Below, piece after piece: positions 1-15,817 of a DNA stretch of 64,000 nt. Positions within the stretch are counted from its first letter, which is position 1. Every line of letters begins with the position of its first letter. This stretch comes from Mycoplasma miroungigenitalium (GTDB lineage: Bacteria; Bacillota_I; Bacilli_A; Mycoplasmatales; Metamycoplasmataceae), in contig NZ_CP053096.1 of NCBI RefSeq assembly GCF_013008635.1, forward strand, positions 62,001-126,000. Direction: 5' to 3'. The position numbers and the translations under genes are program-made. Under the pieces are notes generated by a model. The model did not search any database, was not told where the DNA came from, and saw nothing but the letters and a program-made list of their open reading frames with translations.

Positions 1-110
1 TAATGGTACTTACAAAAAAATATGTTGTTAAACCAATAAACAATAATAACGTTAATAACGAATCTAAACAAGATAACCCAGTGTTTGAATTAGATAAAAC
101 CAATTTATAA
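1..110 (+). CDS. 3' end of an unidentified protein (partial)
   Basis: The frame whose codons begin at position 3 is open from the window edge to a TAA at 108-110. It gives about 35 residues ending in an Asn/Lys/Asp-rich tail (ends ELDKTNL). A strong hairpin terminator follows at once, which supports a real gene end. The start and most of the protein lie outside the window. No function can be assigned from this low-complexity C-terminus. Confidence 0.5.
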   Translation, partial: MVLTKKYVVKPINNNNVNNESKQDNPVFELDKTNL

Positions 111-133
111 AAATCGCTAAACGCGATTTTTTT
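111..133. terminator. Bidirectional rho-independent terminator
   Basis: Arms AAATCGC (111-117) and GCGATTT (123-129) flank a 5-base loop and are followed by a T run on the plus strand. On the minus strand the upstream A run also gives a U tract. It separates two convergent genes and overlaps the stop of the minus-strand one. Confidence 0.8.
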
Positions 134-527
134 ACTCAATTTTACTAGTTTGATATAAATTGTACGATAAAGATTTATTCAATGCAAACATGTCTAAAAT
201 AATTGCTTGGCGATTAATGCGTTTTTTAAGCGCTTCACGGTCTTTTTCTTGTCATAATTCCTTCATTCTTTCCAGTTTATAAACAAATGAGTTAATCACT
301 AGAATTACGCTCAATGAATAGATACCTATCAGGCCAAAGAAAATGGTAAAAGATAAATACATCAAACTCCAAAAATCTAAATGTCCAACTTTAATGTCTA
401 CCTTAAAGGGGATAAATTTTTGACTTCACCCCATAACTAATAAAACTGTTAATATTGATGATATCGTCACAGTTCAAAAGTAAGGTCTTACATGATGTTT
501 GTATTTTACAAATTTATTTTTTTCCAT
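132..527 (-). CDS. Small membrane protein, unknown function (131 aa)
   Basis: The frame is open only when TGA is read as Trp. It starts at an ATG preceded by an AGGAGTAA-type ribosome site. Two hydrophobic segments are visible, at about residues 18-35 and 62-85. After them comes a charged, probably cytoplasmic tail rich in Lys, Arg and Glu that could form a short coiled coil. I do not recognise the family. It lies just downstream of the ATP synthase operon on the same strand but is separated from it by that operon's terminator, so it is probably transcribed on its own. It converges on the partial plus-strand gene at the window edge and shares a bidirectional hairpin with it. Confidence 0.7.
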
Positions 528-615
528 GTTTACTCCTTTTTCATATTATACTAATTTTATTTAAATGAGTAACATATATTAAAATGACGTAACATACACA
601 AATATGAGTATAAAA

Positions 616-634
616 GAAAAAAATAGCCCGCAGG

Positions 635-643
<9 letters not shown>
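616..643 (-). terminator. ATP synthase operon terminator
   Basis: Arms AAAATAGCC (620-628) and GGCTATTTT (633-641) enclose a CGCA loop. On the minus strand they are followed by a U run. The atpC stop codon (TAG, 635-637) lies inside the stem. Confidence 0.85.
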
Positions 644-2513
<1,870 letters not shown>

Positions 2514-3365
2514 TTAAACTGCATTTGCCCCACCCACAATTTCATTCAATTCTTGGGTGATGTTACTTTGACGTTTTCTATTGTATTCTAGATTCAAATC
2601 GTCAATTAATTCGTCAGCATTATCAGTTGCTGTTTCCATTGCGGCACGTCTTGAAGCGTATTCGCTAATAACCGCAGAAGCTAAACATTTGTTTACCTTA
2701 GCTGACACGTATAAAGGCACAGTGTTAATTAAAATTTCCTTCGCACTAGGTTCAAATTCAATAACTTGATTGATTTTTCGTTGTTGATTCTTTTTGAAGT
2801 TGTATTCATAAGGCAATATTTTTAAATCATGTTCTTGTTGAACTAGATTATTAACAAATTCATTGTATAAAACATGAATTTCACCAACTTCATTTTTACG
2901 GTATTTTTCAACCATGATTTTAGTGCATTTTTGAGCAATGTTTTTGATTTCGCAATGTGCTCAACTTGTAGATTTAATTATTTGATTTTTGTATTTAGCT
3001 TCTAAAATCGAAATACCTTTACTGCCCAATACTATTAATTCGTCTTGGTCGGTAATTGTATTTTTAACTAATTTTAAAACGTTAGAATTGTAGCTTCCAG
3101 CCAAACCTAAATCGCTGGTTATGACTAAAAATAAACGTTTTTTACTGGTTTTAGCAGCAAAATAGTCTCTTAAATCTTCTGCACTCAAATAAGAATAGAA
3201 TCCACCAAAAATGTCACTAACTTGTTGCTCATATAATTTTACCGAGTTGAAGTAGTCACGTGCTTTACGCATTTTTGATGTCGAAACAAGTTCCATAGCG
3301 TGAGTAATTTTACGAATAGATTCAACTGTGTTAATACGAGATTTAATTTTTTGTAAACTGGCCAT
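2514..3365 (-). CDS. atpG: ATP synthase F1 subunit gamma
   Basis: Central rotor stalk, 283 residues. The N-terminal helix begins MASLQKIKSRI and continues NTVESIRKITHAMELVSTSK, the classic gamma signature. The C-terminal helix includes the conserved region ASRRAAMETATDNADELI. The reading frame contains in-frame TGA codons just after residue 134, so a standard code would split it into two pieces; with UGA as Trp it is continuous. It starts 3 bases before the atpA stop and precedes atpD, the standard order. Confidence 0.96.
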
Positions 3366-3367
3366 AA

Positions 3368-4951
3368 TTAAGCTTCATATTGGGCACGATATTTTTCAGG
3401 CATTTGAGCGTGATCGTTAGGGTTGTAGTTTGGTAAACCTGCCACAATATCTTTCACAATTTTTACTAATTTAGTAGTTAATTTATCTTTGATTTCGTCA
3501 GTTAAATCATTATTCGCATGAATGATTTCATCAATAATAATGTTACCTTCAGCTGAATTCATAAATTTAATTACGTCTTCACGGTATTTTAATATTGATT
3601 CTTTAGGTAGAGGGTTAATAATTCTTTCTTTGTTTCCAAGCAGAATTGCCACTTGTGCATACATATTAATTGGTTGATATTGGCCTTGTTTTAGGAATTC
3701 AAATACTTTTGCACCATGTTCTAAAATAGTTTTAGTAGATGCATCTAAGTCAGAACCAAATTGAGCAAAAGCTAGCATTTCATTATATTGAGCTAGTTCA
3801 AGTTTTAGCGAACCTGAAACTTTCTTCATAGCTTTAATTTGCGCTGCTGAACCAACACGGCTAACACTGAAACCAACATCAACTGCAGGACGTTGTCCTG
3901 AGTGGAACAAGTTTTCTCTTGTGAAAATTTGCCCATCTGTAATTGAAATTACATTGGTTGGAATGTATGCTGAAATGTCGCCTTGTTGAGTTTCAACTAT
4001 AGGAAGTGCTGTAATTGAACCACCGCCGTTTTCTTTATTAACACGCGCAGCTCTTTCAAGTAATTGCGAGTGCAAGTAGAAAACATCTCCTGGATATGCT
4101 TCACGTCCAGGTGGACGTCTTAAAAGCAATGAAAGCGTACGATATGCCACCGCATGTTTACTTAAATCATCGTAAACAATTAGAACATCTTCGCCATTTG
4201 CCATTCATTCTTCAGCAATAGTAACGCCTGTATAAGGCGCAATGTATTGTTGAGGTGCTAATTCACTAGCAGCAGAAACAACAACAGTTGTGTATTCCAA
4301 AGCTCCTGTTTCTTCTAATTTGTGAACAATTTGTGCAACAGTTGAGTTTTTTTGTCCAATAGCAACATAAACACACTTAACATTTTTACCTTTTTGGTTA
4401 ATGATTGTGTCTATTGCAATAGCTGTTTTGCCAGTTTGACGGTCACCGATAATTAATTCACGTTGGCCGCGACCAATTGGAATCATTGAGTCAATAGCTA
4501 CGATCCCTGTCTCTAAAGTTACATTAACTTCTTGACGTGTCATAACGCCTGGCGCAACTTTAAAGATTTCACGTCTATTTTCGGTCTTAATAGGACCTTT
4601 ACCATCGATTGGTTGTCCTAAAACGTTAATAACACGACCAATCAATGAATCACCAACACCAACAGAAATAACTTCTCCAGTACGTTTACACTCATCGCCT
4701 TCAGATAGTTTTTCAGCATCACCGAAAATAGCGATACCAACAACTTCTTCTTCAAGGTTTAAAACCATACCGTAAATGTTATCTTTGAAAGCAATAATTT
4801 CACCATTTTTAGCGTTATCTAAACCACTAACTAGAGCAATACCATCACCGATAGTAATGATTTGTCCAACTTCAGAATAATCAACGGTAGAATTAAAGTT
4901 TTTGATTCTAGTTTTGATGATTTTACTGATATCTTCTGTATAACTATTCAT
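3368..4951 (-). CDS. atpA: ATP synthase F1 subunit alpha
   Basis: Non-catalytic nucleotide-binding F1 subunit, 527 residues. The P-loop GDRQTGKT is at residues 169-176. The region [20 protein letters not shown] matches the alpha/beta signature. A TGA codon at 4202-4204 falls in the conserved stretch [20 protein letters not shown], where Trp is expected, giving good evidence for UGA=Trp. It lies between atpH and atpG with only one base between the atpH stop and its ATG region, and an AGGAG-type ribosome site in the end of atpH. Confidence 0.98.
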
Positions 4952-4952
4952 A

Positions 4953-5501
4953 TTAGACTCCTTTCTTTATGATTAATGATGAAAGTTTCTCTAAATCTAA
5001 TGCAATGTTTTGTTCAATGACATCGCTATCAATTTCAATTCTAAAACCAGATAAAAGTTCAGGTTTTTGAATGTAATTTAGTTCAACTTTTGAATTGTAT
5101 TTCTTTTCTAAAAAAGATTTAATTTTGTTCATACGCCCCTTAGATAAAGGGAAGGCAGTATAAACCTTTGCAAATTTAATACCTAATGTTTGGTTAGAAA
5201 GACGGAAAAATTGTTTGACTATTCGACCAAGCACGGTTGTTGCGCGACGTTGCACAACAACTTTAAAAAACTTTACCAATAATTCTGTATTAGGTATATT
5301 TGCGAATGTTTGATCGATAAAATCAAATTTTGTTTCCTTCTCAATATTAGGATTTGCGAGTAATTTTAAGAAATTTTGTTCTTCTTCAAAAACTGGTCAG
5401 ATTTGACTTAGTGTTTGATGTACTTGGGCTAGTTCATTATTTTCTGAGGCTAACTCATATAATGCGATGGCATAACCATCAATATTAGCTTTTTGATACA
5501 T
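4953..5501 (-). CDS. atpH: ATP synthase subunit delta
   Basis: Peripheral-stalk OSCP/delta subunit of 182 residues that links F1 to the b subunit. The N-terminal part is helical ([18 protein letters not shown]) and the C-terminal part shows the typical [15 protein letters not shown] and [14 protein letters not shown] pattern. The N-terminal 74 residues are visible only when TGA is read as Trp. Its ATG overlaps the atpF stop (TAATG), so the two are coupled. Position between atpF and atpA is the canonical order and supports the call, because delta subunits are poorly conserved in sequence. Confidence 0.92.
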
Positions 5502-6046
5502 TATTCACCTTTAAGAAATTCGTCAATAATTTTATTTTCAATATCACTATTGACTTCTTCTTTTAGAATTTTACGACTCAACATCGCCGCTGCTGCAGCT
5601 ATATGTTTTTGGTTCTCTTCAAGTAGTTCTTGTTTTTGAAGTTTTACATCAGCTTTTGCTTCATTTATGATTCGTTTAGATTCGCGTTTTGCTTTTTCTA
5701 AATATGTTACTAAAACTTTCTCGCCTTCGTGTTTAGCGTCTTTAACAACATTTCTGGCCTCGTCGTGGGCATTTAATAATTTCATGTTAGCTTTGGCTAA
5801 CAATTCTTGTGAAGAGACGTTAGCTTGTTCCGCTTGGTCTATATTACTTTGAATATAATCTTGACGTTGCTTAATTGCTTTTTTGACTGGTTTGTATAAA
5901 AAGTATCACAAAATAATTAGCACTAATACAAGTGAAACTAATGTTGCCACAAACATAGGTCACGATGGGAAAAGTTTTTCAAATTTCTCAGTGAAGGCTT
6001 CAGTAATTGAAGGACCACTGGATAGCATAACGTTATTTATTGACAT
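5501..6046 (-). CDS. atpF: ATP synthase Fo subunit b
   Basis: Membrane-anchored peripheral stalk, 181 residues. One transmembrane helix lies near residues 30-52 (MFVATLVSLVLVLIILWYFLY), followed by a long charged helix rich in Ala, Lys and Glu that fits the b-dimer coiled coil, with the conserved AKREAKRII-like stretch (KAKRESKRIINEAKAD). Some mycoplasma b subunits are lipoproteins; this one shows no lipobox Cys. The start chosen follows directly after the atpE stop; a second Met at residue 7 is an alternative. Its stop overlaps the atpH start. Confidence 0.93.
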
Positions 6047-6047
6047 A

Positions 6048-6281
6048 TTAGTTTCCGAAAACGAATAGAAGTAGAATAGCGATTAAGAAACAATAAATAG
6101 CAGCAGTTTCAGCTAAAGCCATACCAACAATCATGATGGTTCTGATTTTACTTGCTGCTTCAGGATTACGTCCAACAGCTTCAGCGGCTCTACCACTAGC
6201 TAGACCTTGTCCTAAACCTGTACCAAAGCATCCAAGCATACAGATACCGGCACCAATAGCGATTAATCCTTGTTTATCCAT
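6048..6281 (-). CDS. atpE: ATP synthase Fo subunit c
   Basis: Rotor-ring proteolipid, 77 residues, with two hydrophobic helices joined by the polar loop RNP (38-40). The first helix has the Gly-rich packing motif GTGLGQGLASG and the second carries the ion-binding carboxylate Glu58 in MALAETAAIY. Length is normal. A TAGTTACCTCC-complementary ribosome site (GGAGGTAACT) overlaps the atpB stop, allowing strong independent translation, in line with the high copy number of c in the ring. Confidence 0.97.
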   Translation of the reverse strand: MDKQGLIAIGAGICMLGCFGTGLGQGLASGRAAEAVGRNPEAASKIRTIMIVGMALAETAAIYCFLIAILLLFVFGN

Positions 6282-6290
6282 AGTTACCTC

Positions 6291-7055
6291 CTAGTAAATA
6301 TTTTTAGATATATTTATAATATTTTGTTGATTTTTAAGTTGTTTTTTAGAAGTTTTGTTTTTACGTGTGTGTATTTCAACTTCATTTGTTCAGTAAATAG
6401 TTGTTAATACTGTGAATATTAACGCTTGAATGACGGCCCCAAAGATATCGAAGAACATGTGCATTCACGGTGTGACAATACATGCGAAGAAATAAAGTTG
6501 TGGACCTGGGAAAATCAACCCCCATAATCAACCTGCGGCGAAATAGACGGCAGTAACAATCACGGCACCACCAGTGATATTACCAAACATACGACACCCC
6601 AAAGAAATTAAAGGTGAGAATTGCCCGAGAATTTCGGCTGGGTTTTTTATGTAACGTAAAAAGAATCTAAGTTTTTGATATCAGAAACCAACTAAATAGA
6701 TTCCAATAAACGTAACTGCCGCAAGAGTAAACGTTATTGAATATGATGTAGCAATTGGTTCTAAACCAATTAAACCAAGCATATTGCCCACCAATAGAAA
6801 TGTTGCTAAACCAAATATATAAAAACGAGCAATTGGTAATTTACCACCAGCAGTATCGTCGTAGGCATTATCGATAGTTGTAACATAGTTTTCAGCTATT
6901 AAAACAGTAGCGACCGGTGCTTTATTTGGTTTGGAGTGTTTTTTAATCTTGATAAATACAACCAAACTAACAATAAAAATAATAAGTACCGTCACTGCCA
7001 AAGAAAATAGTTGAGGTTGATTCCACATACTAAATGCATCAATTATCTTTTGCAT
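6291..7055 (-). CDS. atpB: ATP synthase Fo subunit a
   Basis: Stator proton-channel subunit, 254 residues, with five or six hydrophobic segments. The essential arginine of the half channel is in LGCRMFGNITGG. A C-terminal polar tail rich in Lys and Asn follows. The second half contains several in-frame TGA codons read as Trp (for example in AGWLWGLIF), so a standard code would cut the gene at about residue 125. The start overlaps the upstream atpI-like gene by 13 bases, and its AGGAGGT ribosome site lies in that gene's coding end. Confidence 0.95.
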
Positions 7056-7471
7056 GGACCTCCTTTCCTTTTCTTAGGTATATTAAAAAACATAGTCAAT
7101 ATAACAGCGACCATTATATTGCTTAAACCCAAAGAAAATGTAAAAACATTGATAGGGAATAGCGCCATTGAATGTTGACCACCAAAATAATGGTTGATAA
7201 CAAGTATTGACGCAACTAAAACCCCAACCAGAGCAATTGAAAGCACTCAATTAGCTAATGCATTTAAAACTGCACTACGTTTATTGACAAATATATTTGT
7301 TAAAAACGCCTGTCTAATTTCAAAGCAAAGATAAGCGCCACAAGCTCCGATTACGTATCCTAATACAAAAGTTGGTTGATAAAAAAAACAGCATAGACTA
7401 AAGATAACTGTCAAAACAGCGAAAAGACTTCAGTGCAATATGTAAATTTTGCCTAGAAATCTATCTTGCAT
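7043..7471 (-). CDS. ATP synthase-associated membrane protein (AtpI / MG406-like)
   Basis: First gene of the ATP synthase operon, 142 residues with four hydrophobic segments and a basic C-terminus (PKKRKGGPCKR). The position immediately before atpB is that of atpI, whose product helps assemble the c-ring in other bacteria; mycoplasma versions are strongly diverged. The assignment rests on position and topology more than on sequence motifs. Reading TGA as Trp is needed for the N-terminal half. A GAGGAGC ribosome site precedes the ATG, and the gene overlaps atpB by 13 bases. Confidence 0.75.
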
Positions 7472-7756
7472 CTTGCTCCTCAACCTTAATGTGTTACTTT
7501 AGTATTAAATACTTCCTTTATTTTAATACTATAAGTCAGACAAAAAAGAAAATAAACAAGATTTTTTAAAAGTTTTTTTCTTTTTGAATCATCTTTTACT
7601 TATTAGTAAAATGACTTTTTACCAATAATTGCGTTTTATAGCAAAAAATGCCGTATTAAGTGATTTTTTATCAAATATTACCCTTTTAAAAATAAATATT
7701 CATCAAATCGATTTAATCTATAGAACTAGTATTTTTCCGGTATTAAAATTTGTTTT

Positions 7757-7806
7757 AAAATAAAAAATCTAGTAAAACAATAATTTTTCTAGATTTTTTA
7801 TTTTTT
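7757..7806. repeat. Isolated 16-bp inverted repeat in the divergent region
   Basis: Arm 7757-7772 (ends AATCTAG) is perfectly complementary to the arm starting at 7789 (CTAGATT...), with a 16-base loop. T runs follow on both strands, so it has terminator form in either direction, yet the nearest gene ends are far away and both flanking genes point outward. It may be the terminator of a lost gene or a barrier between divergent promoters. Confidence 0.7.
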
Positions 7807-7981
7807 GTTTAAGGTCACTCGAAAAAATGTAATTAAATAAACTGATAAAACAAAATAATAAGATATAGAAGTAAAACTAAAATTTTTCAATTAATAAAAA
7901 ACTTTCAATAATCAAGAATCGGTTTTTTGTCTACTTTAAAGTTAAAATATGGAATTTTTCCTTGTTTTATGATTAAAATTG

Positions 7982-8010
7982 TTGGCATTATCATAAATAT
8001 TCATTAATAA
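7982..8010 (+). promoter_or_regulatory. Candidate promoter of the lipoprotein gene
   Basis: TTGGCA (7982-7987) and TAATAA (8005-8010) are separated by 17 bases and placed so that a transcript would begin about 28 bases before the lipoprotein ATG, which has a strong AAGGAGG ribosome site. Confidence 0.4.
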
Positions 8011-8044
8011 ATTTATCTTTGTTAGAATTTAGGAAGGAGGATTC

Positions 8045-9220
8045 ATGAAGAAAAAAAGATTAATTTTGGAATTAACCACTGGAGCTGTGGCAACTGTTGC
8101 TATAGTAGTTTTAGCTGGTATGAGTGCTCAAAGTTGCACACAAACTAAAAACGAAAAAACGAAAAATGAAGATTTAACAAAGGAATTAGCATCTATTAAA
8201 AACTTAAATACTAACCTAACTAAAACTGTTGATGATTTAAAATTAGAAAATGCTAAATTAAAGACTAATAACACTTCAACTCAAAACGATAATTTACAAG
8301 TAAAAGAAGTAGTTAAGGCTTCGTTGCCTAAACTATCAATAACCATTCCTTCTATAAGTGAAAAATACGCTAACGAAGTAACCGAGAATGACTTACAAAC
8401 TACGATTGATGATGGATTTAATATTAAAGTGCGTCAATTTAAAATTGATACTAATGATGATACTAAATTAACATTAATTTTTGATATCGTGCACGGTGAT
8501 ACGATGATCGAAAATATAAATTTAAATTTCCAAGGCTTTAAACATTTTAACACCTTTGATTCTAAAGAATCTAAAATGGTGCAACTTAAAGCTGTATTAT
8601 TTCCAGAAATACAGAAAGAGCCTGCAAAAACATACTTATTAGCTTTTCAAAACGACAAAACTTTCAAACAAATGAACTTAGATAAATTCAAACAAAGTGT
8701 CGAAAAATTAAAAACAAACGCAGATTACAGCAGTATCCCAAACATTGAGACTTTAGAACTAGTTGATATAATTATGCATACTTATAAATCTAAAGCTGAT
8801 TTCGATGCCCAAAAAGAATTGGAACTTAAAGATAAGACAAGCCATTCTCGTCCAAAACGCGCACAAAATAACCCTGATGACCAAGGAAAAGATTTACCAG
8901 CTCCGCCGGTAGATAATGAAGAAGATGAAGTGAATGTTATACTTGCAGCTCGCCCTTATCGCGTTATTGAACTTATTTACACAATTAAAAATGGAATTTA
9001 TGTTGATAAAATTTCTATTAAGCGTTCATTAGAAGAAATATTAGCTTTATCTAATAAGACATCTGAATATGACAAAATTATGAATGAAACTAACAGTTTA
9101 GACAATTGAACAAATGATGATTTCAATAAATTGAAATCATCGCATACATTCGATGACACCATCACTGAAACACGTTTATCTTCATTAATTAAACTTTTAA
9201 CGACTTCTAAAAGTAATTAA
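8045..9220 (+). CDS. Coiled-coil lipoprotein, unknown function (391 aa)
   Basis: The N-terminus has a Lys/Arg n-region (MKKKR), a hydrophobic core and a lipobox-like GMSAQSC, with the acylated Cys at about residue 31. The mature protein would be anchored on the outer face of the membrane. A Lys/Asn-rich coiled coil follows (about residues 35-95), then a mixed alpha/beta domain. An acidic, Pro-containing linker (about 275-300) leads to a short C-terminal domain. One in-frame TGA (Trp) near the end extends the protein past residue 354. I do not recognise the family. It is monocistronic with its own terminator. Variable surface lipoproteins are common in mycoplasmas, but no repeats suggesting phase variation are seen. 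Confidence 0.85.
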
Positions 9221-9246
9221 AATAATTTTGTTGTCATTTTCCAAAT

Positions 9247-9284
9247 AAAATATCAAGCGTATTTATGTTGCGCTTGATATTTTT
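9247..9284 (+). terminator. Lipoprotein gene terminator
   Basis: Arms AAAATATCAAGCG and CGCTTGATATTTTT, 11-base loop, T run; 27 bases after the lipoprotein stop codon. Confidence 0.85.
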
Positions 9285-9443
9285 ATTTATAAAGTTAATA
9301 TGATAGTGCGTTTAATGGCTGTATTTAATATAAATAACAACCAAACTACCTACAACCATTTGGTTCCATGTTAAATTTAACTTTAAAATTCAAGTTGTTT
9401 GACTGCCTAAGGTTCTTAAAACACATTTTTTTCAAAAAAGCAA

Positions 9444-9466
9444 TAAAAAAACTCCATCCGGAGCAT
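9444..9466 (-). terminator. rRNA operon terminator
   Basis: On the minus strand it reads GCTCC-GGAT-GGAG followed by seven T. It lies outside the 23S processing stem and ends the transcript with no room for a 5S gene. Confidence 0.8.
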
Positions 9467-9473
9467 TATTCTC

Positions 9474-9490
9474 TGAAAACTGAATAGTAA
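9474..9490 (-). repeat. 23S outer processing stem, 3' arm
   Basis: Seventeen bases (TGAAAACTGAATAGTAA) perfectly complementary to 12578-12594. The pair brackets 23S rRNA, as expected for an RNase III-type precursor stem. Confidence 0.8.
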
Positions 9491-9497
9491 TTTAAAA

Positions 9498-9521
9498 CTC
9501 ATTGAAATGTATAAAATACAC
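9498..9521 (-). repeat. 23S inner processing stem, 3' arm
   Basis: CTCATTGAAATGT and AAAATACAC pair with 12458-12482, with a small internal bulge. This pair is nested inside the outer stem. Confidence 0.75.
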
Positions 9522-9526
9522 ATTAC

Positions 9527-12415
<2,889 letters not shown>

Positions 12416-12457
12416 CTAATTAATTAAAATTAGGATTTTCCTATTGTTGTTATTGAT

Positions 12458-12482
12458 GTGTATTTTAAGACATTTCAATGAG
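12458..12482 (-). repeat. 23S inner processing stem, 5' arm
   Basis: Complementary to 9498-9521, allowing one bulge. It lies between the 23S 5' end and the outer arm. Confidence 0.75.
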
Positions 12483-12577
12483 TCATAATATATTTATGAC
12501 TACTCGATGAATCAAAACAAATTAACCAAAATTGATATAATTTATATTTTTGATGTCGTTGTAATATTTTAAAATAT

Positions 12578-12594
12578 TTACTATTCAGTTTTCA
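12578..12594 (-). repeat. 23S outer processing stem, 5' arm
   Basis: Perfect 17-base complement of 9474-9490. It overlaps the boxA sequence. Confidence 0.8.
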
Positions 12595-12601
12595 AAGAAC
12601 A
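12587..12601 (-). promoter_or_regulatory. boxA antitermination element in the spacer
   Basis: The minus strand reads TGTTCTTTGAAAACT, identical over 15 bases to the copy upstream of 16S and matching the boxA of Bacillus rRNA operons. BoxA binds the Nus antitermination factors. Confidence 0.75.
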
Positions 12602-12622
12602 ATTTTGAGAGATTGTCCTCTC

Positions 12623-12636
12623 AAAACTAGATATAT
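12623..12636 (-). repeat. 16S processing stem, 3' arm
   Basis: AAAACTAGATATAT is complementary to 14265-14278; the pair encloses 16S rRNA. Confidence 0.75.
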
Positions 12637-12732
12637 GCTTGCGACCTAACAAGCCATGACAAAAATGTTTGTGTAAATAGGTCTGATTAAGGTTAGTTCG
12701 TCAAAAAAGTATTTTTGACATTGTACTCCGTA

Positions 12733-14247
<1,515 letters not shown>

Positions 14248-14264
14248 TTGACTTCGTCATGTTT

Positions 14265-14278
14265 ATATATCTAGTTTT
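14265..14278 (-). repeat. 16S processing stem, 5' arm
   Basis: Complement of 12623-12636; adjacent to boxA in the leader. Confidence 0.75.
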
Positions 14279-14287
14279 CAAAGAACA
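14273..14287 (-). promoter_or_regulatory. boxA antitermination element in the rRNA leader
   Basis: The minus strand reads TGTTCTTTGAAAACT, the same 15-mer as in the spacer. Confidence 0.75.
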
Positions 14288-14645
14288 ATTTGCAACTTAA
14301 AAGTAGCTAACTTATAATAACATATTTTTAAAACTTAAAAAAGATTTTTTTATGATATTTTTTTAGCTCGTTTAAACTTGCTGATATAAATATACACTAT
14401 TTCCAAATTCAACAAAAAAAATATTTAACTTTTTTATTATTTTTTTTAATGTGAACAAGATAGTTAGCATATATGTCGATCTGAGTGTTAAAACACTATA
14501 AAATATAGTACATAATAATATATTAATAATTAGTATATATACTTAATAATATAAATTCAGTTCTATAAACCTTACTTTTGTTTGATCAAAGGCCTATTCA
14601 ATAAATAATATTTATTAAATGTTTAATTTTTAAGTCAATATATAA

Positions 14646-14672
14646 AAAAGCTGAGGGCAATCAGCTTTTAGG
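14646..14672 (-). terminator. Terminator of the PanE-like gene
   Basis: AAAAGCTGA (14646-14654) pairs with TCAGCTTTT (14661-14669). On the minus strand a T run follows, just after the gene's stop codon. Confidence 0.85.
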
Positions 14673-14674
14673 TT

Positions 14675-15619
14675 TTATTTATTACCGTTTTTATTTTCTT
14701 TTGAATGAATTAAGTGAGCGATAAAAGCGTTAATAGGCGTTGGGATGTTGTGGGCTTTACCCATACGTGCTACAGCTCCGTTTAAATAATCAATTTCGGT
14801 TAAACGTTTGTTTTTCATATCTTGATATAGTGATGGGTAGTGTAATCCTTGTTTGTCAATAGGGAATGTACCAGCCACAATTTTGTGTACTAATTCTTTA
14901 TCCATATCAACATTATCTTCAGCCTTGGCTACTAAGGCCATTTCATCAATAATAGCTTTTGATATTTCATAGTTGTGTTCGTATGAACCATATTCATTAA
15001 TATTGCAGTCGATTAAAGTACACATAGTGTTCAATACACAGTTAACTACTGCTTTGTTTCAAATTGAAGCATAAACATTTTGCGAATAGTTTACATTCAA
15101 ACCTGCTTTATTCAATTCTTCAACAATTTGCATAGTGTAATCAAGATTTTTTTCTTCAACTTGTTTTAAATCCATTTTGCCACTACCGCCCGTTTTCAAT
15201 ACACCAGGTCCACCTAAACCAGATGATCAAACAGTAGTACCGATCAATATATTTTCAGGCGCAATAAATTGTTTAAGAGTTGTGATGTGTCCTAAACCGT
15301 TTAATACGCAGATGATTTTGGTTTTTGGATTCATTAAAGGTTGTATAGTTTTCAACATATCCTTTAATCCCATAGCTTTAGTAGCAACAAAAACCAATTC
15401 AAAATTATCCTTAATTTGGTTAACTTCACTTGTGTGGTAAACAGGGAAATGTAAATATCCTTCGTCCTTGCCATCGATAATAGCTTGTAAACCATTTTTC
15501 TTCATGGCATCGACGTGGTCTTTTCAACCATCAATTGCCACAATATCGTGGCCAGCTTTGTGCATCATGTAGGCAAATCTTAAACCTAAAGCACCAGCTC
15601 CAGCAAATAAAATTTTCAT
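14675..15619 (-). CDS. 2-dehydropantoate 2-reductase family protein (PanE/ApbA-like)
   Basis: A 314-residue NADP-dependent oxidoreductase of the ketopantoate reductase fold. The N-terminal Rossmann motif is MKILFAGAGALGLRFAYMM. The region NELVFVATKAMGL-like (FELVFVATKAMGLKDML) and the NGLGH turn match the family. The C-terminal all-helical part contains the conserved NKAVVNCVLN segment. Two in-frame TGA codons are read as Trp. It has its own terminator and a TATAAT-type box upstream (15651-15656). The pantothenate pathway is usually absent in mycoplasmas, so the real substrate may be a different 2-keto acid; the family call is firmer than the reaction. Confidence 0.88.
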
Positions 15620-15650
15620 AATTTGTCTCCTTAATTTTTTTACTTATAAA

Positions 15651-15656
15651 ATTATA
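15651..15656 (-). promoter_or_regulatory. Candidate -10 box of the PanE-like gene
   Basis: Minus-strand TATAAT about 32 bases before the ATG. No clear -35 element is visible, which is common in mycoplasma promoters. Confidence 0.4.
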
Positions 15657-15774
15657 TTAAAATCATTAGATTGTTTATTATTAAGATAATGTTTCCAATT
15701 AGCTTGATAAATACGCTTAAAAGAAAATTAATGGTATAGTTTCACAAAAAATATTTTAAAATTAGCTCAAAAAA

Positions 15775-15799
15775 AATAAAAAACAAGCCTTTGCTTGCT
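15775..15799 (-). terminator. Terminator downstream of the decayed gene region
   Basis: On the minus strand CAAGC-AAAG-GCTTG is followed by TTTTTTATTTTTTTT. It would end transcripts coming from the pseudogene region. Confidence 0.75.
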
Positions 15800-15817
15800 T
15801 AAATTTTAATATGCCAA

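Larger units (their letters stand above)
7472..8044. other. Divergent intergenic region, ATP synthase operon / lipoprotein gene
   Basis: This 573-base, very AT-rich stretch has no credible gene on either strand. It should hold the promoter of the leftward ATP synthase operon (a TATAGT-like box on the minus strand near 7527-7535 is the best candidate, weak) and that of the rightward lipoprotein gene. A long perfect stem at 7757-7806 stands isolated in the middle and is listed separately. Confidence 0.6.
9221..9526. other. Intergenic region between lipoprotein gene and 23S rRNA 3' end
   Basis: It contains the terminators of both convergent units and the 3' arms of the 23S processing stems. I looked for a 5S rRNA here, downstream of 23S, and found none: no match to the conserved 5S core, and the rRNA terminator lies only about 60 bases from the 23S end. 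Confidence 0.7.
12416..12732 (-). other. 16S-23S spacer without tRNA
   Basis: About 317 bases. It holds the 5' arms of the two 23S processing stems, a boxA element, a hairpin TTTTGAGAG/CTCTCAAAA (12602-12625) and the 3' arm of the 16S stem (12623-12636). No tRNA-like cloverleaf is present. The layout is typical of mycoplasma rRNA operons. Confidence 0.8.
14248..14674. other. rRNA promoter and leader region; downstream flank of the panE-like gene
   Basis: No gene is seen. On the minus strand from right to left it holds the panE terminator side, a long AT-only stretch, a likely rRNA promoter around 14312-14345 (TATTAT box in ATGTTATTATAAG; the -35 is unclear), the leader with boxA (14273-14287) and the 16S 5' processing arm. 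Confidence 0.55.

Noticed and set aside
9285-9440. Possible 5S rRNA after 23S
   Set aside because: The 5S core sequences are absent and the rRNA terminator lies immediately downstream of 23S.
12416-12732. Possible tRNA in the 16S-23S spacer
   Set aside because: No cloverleaf, T-loop or CCA-end text is seen; the hairpins present fit boxA and processing stems.
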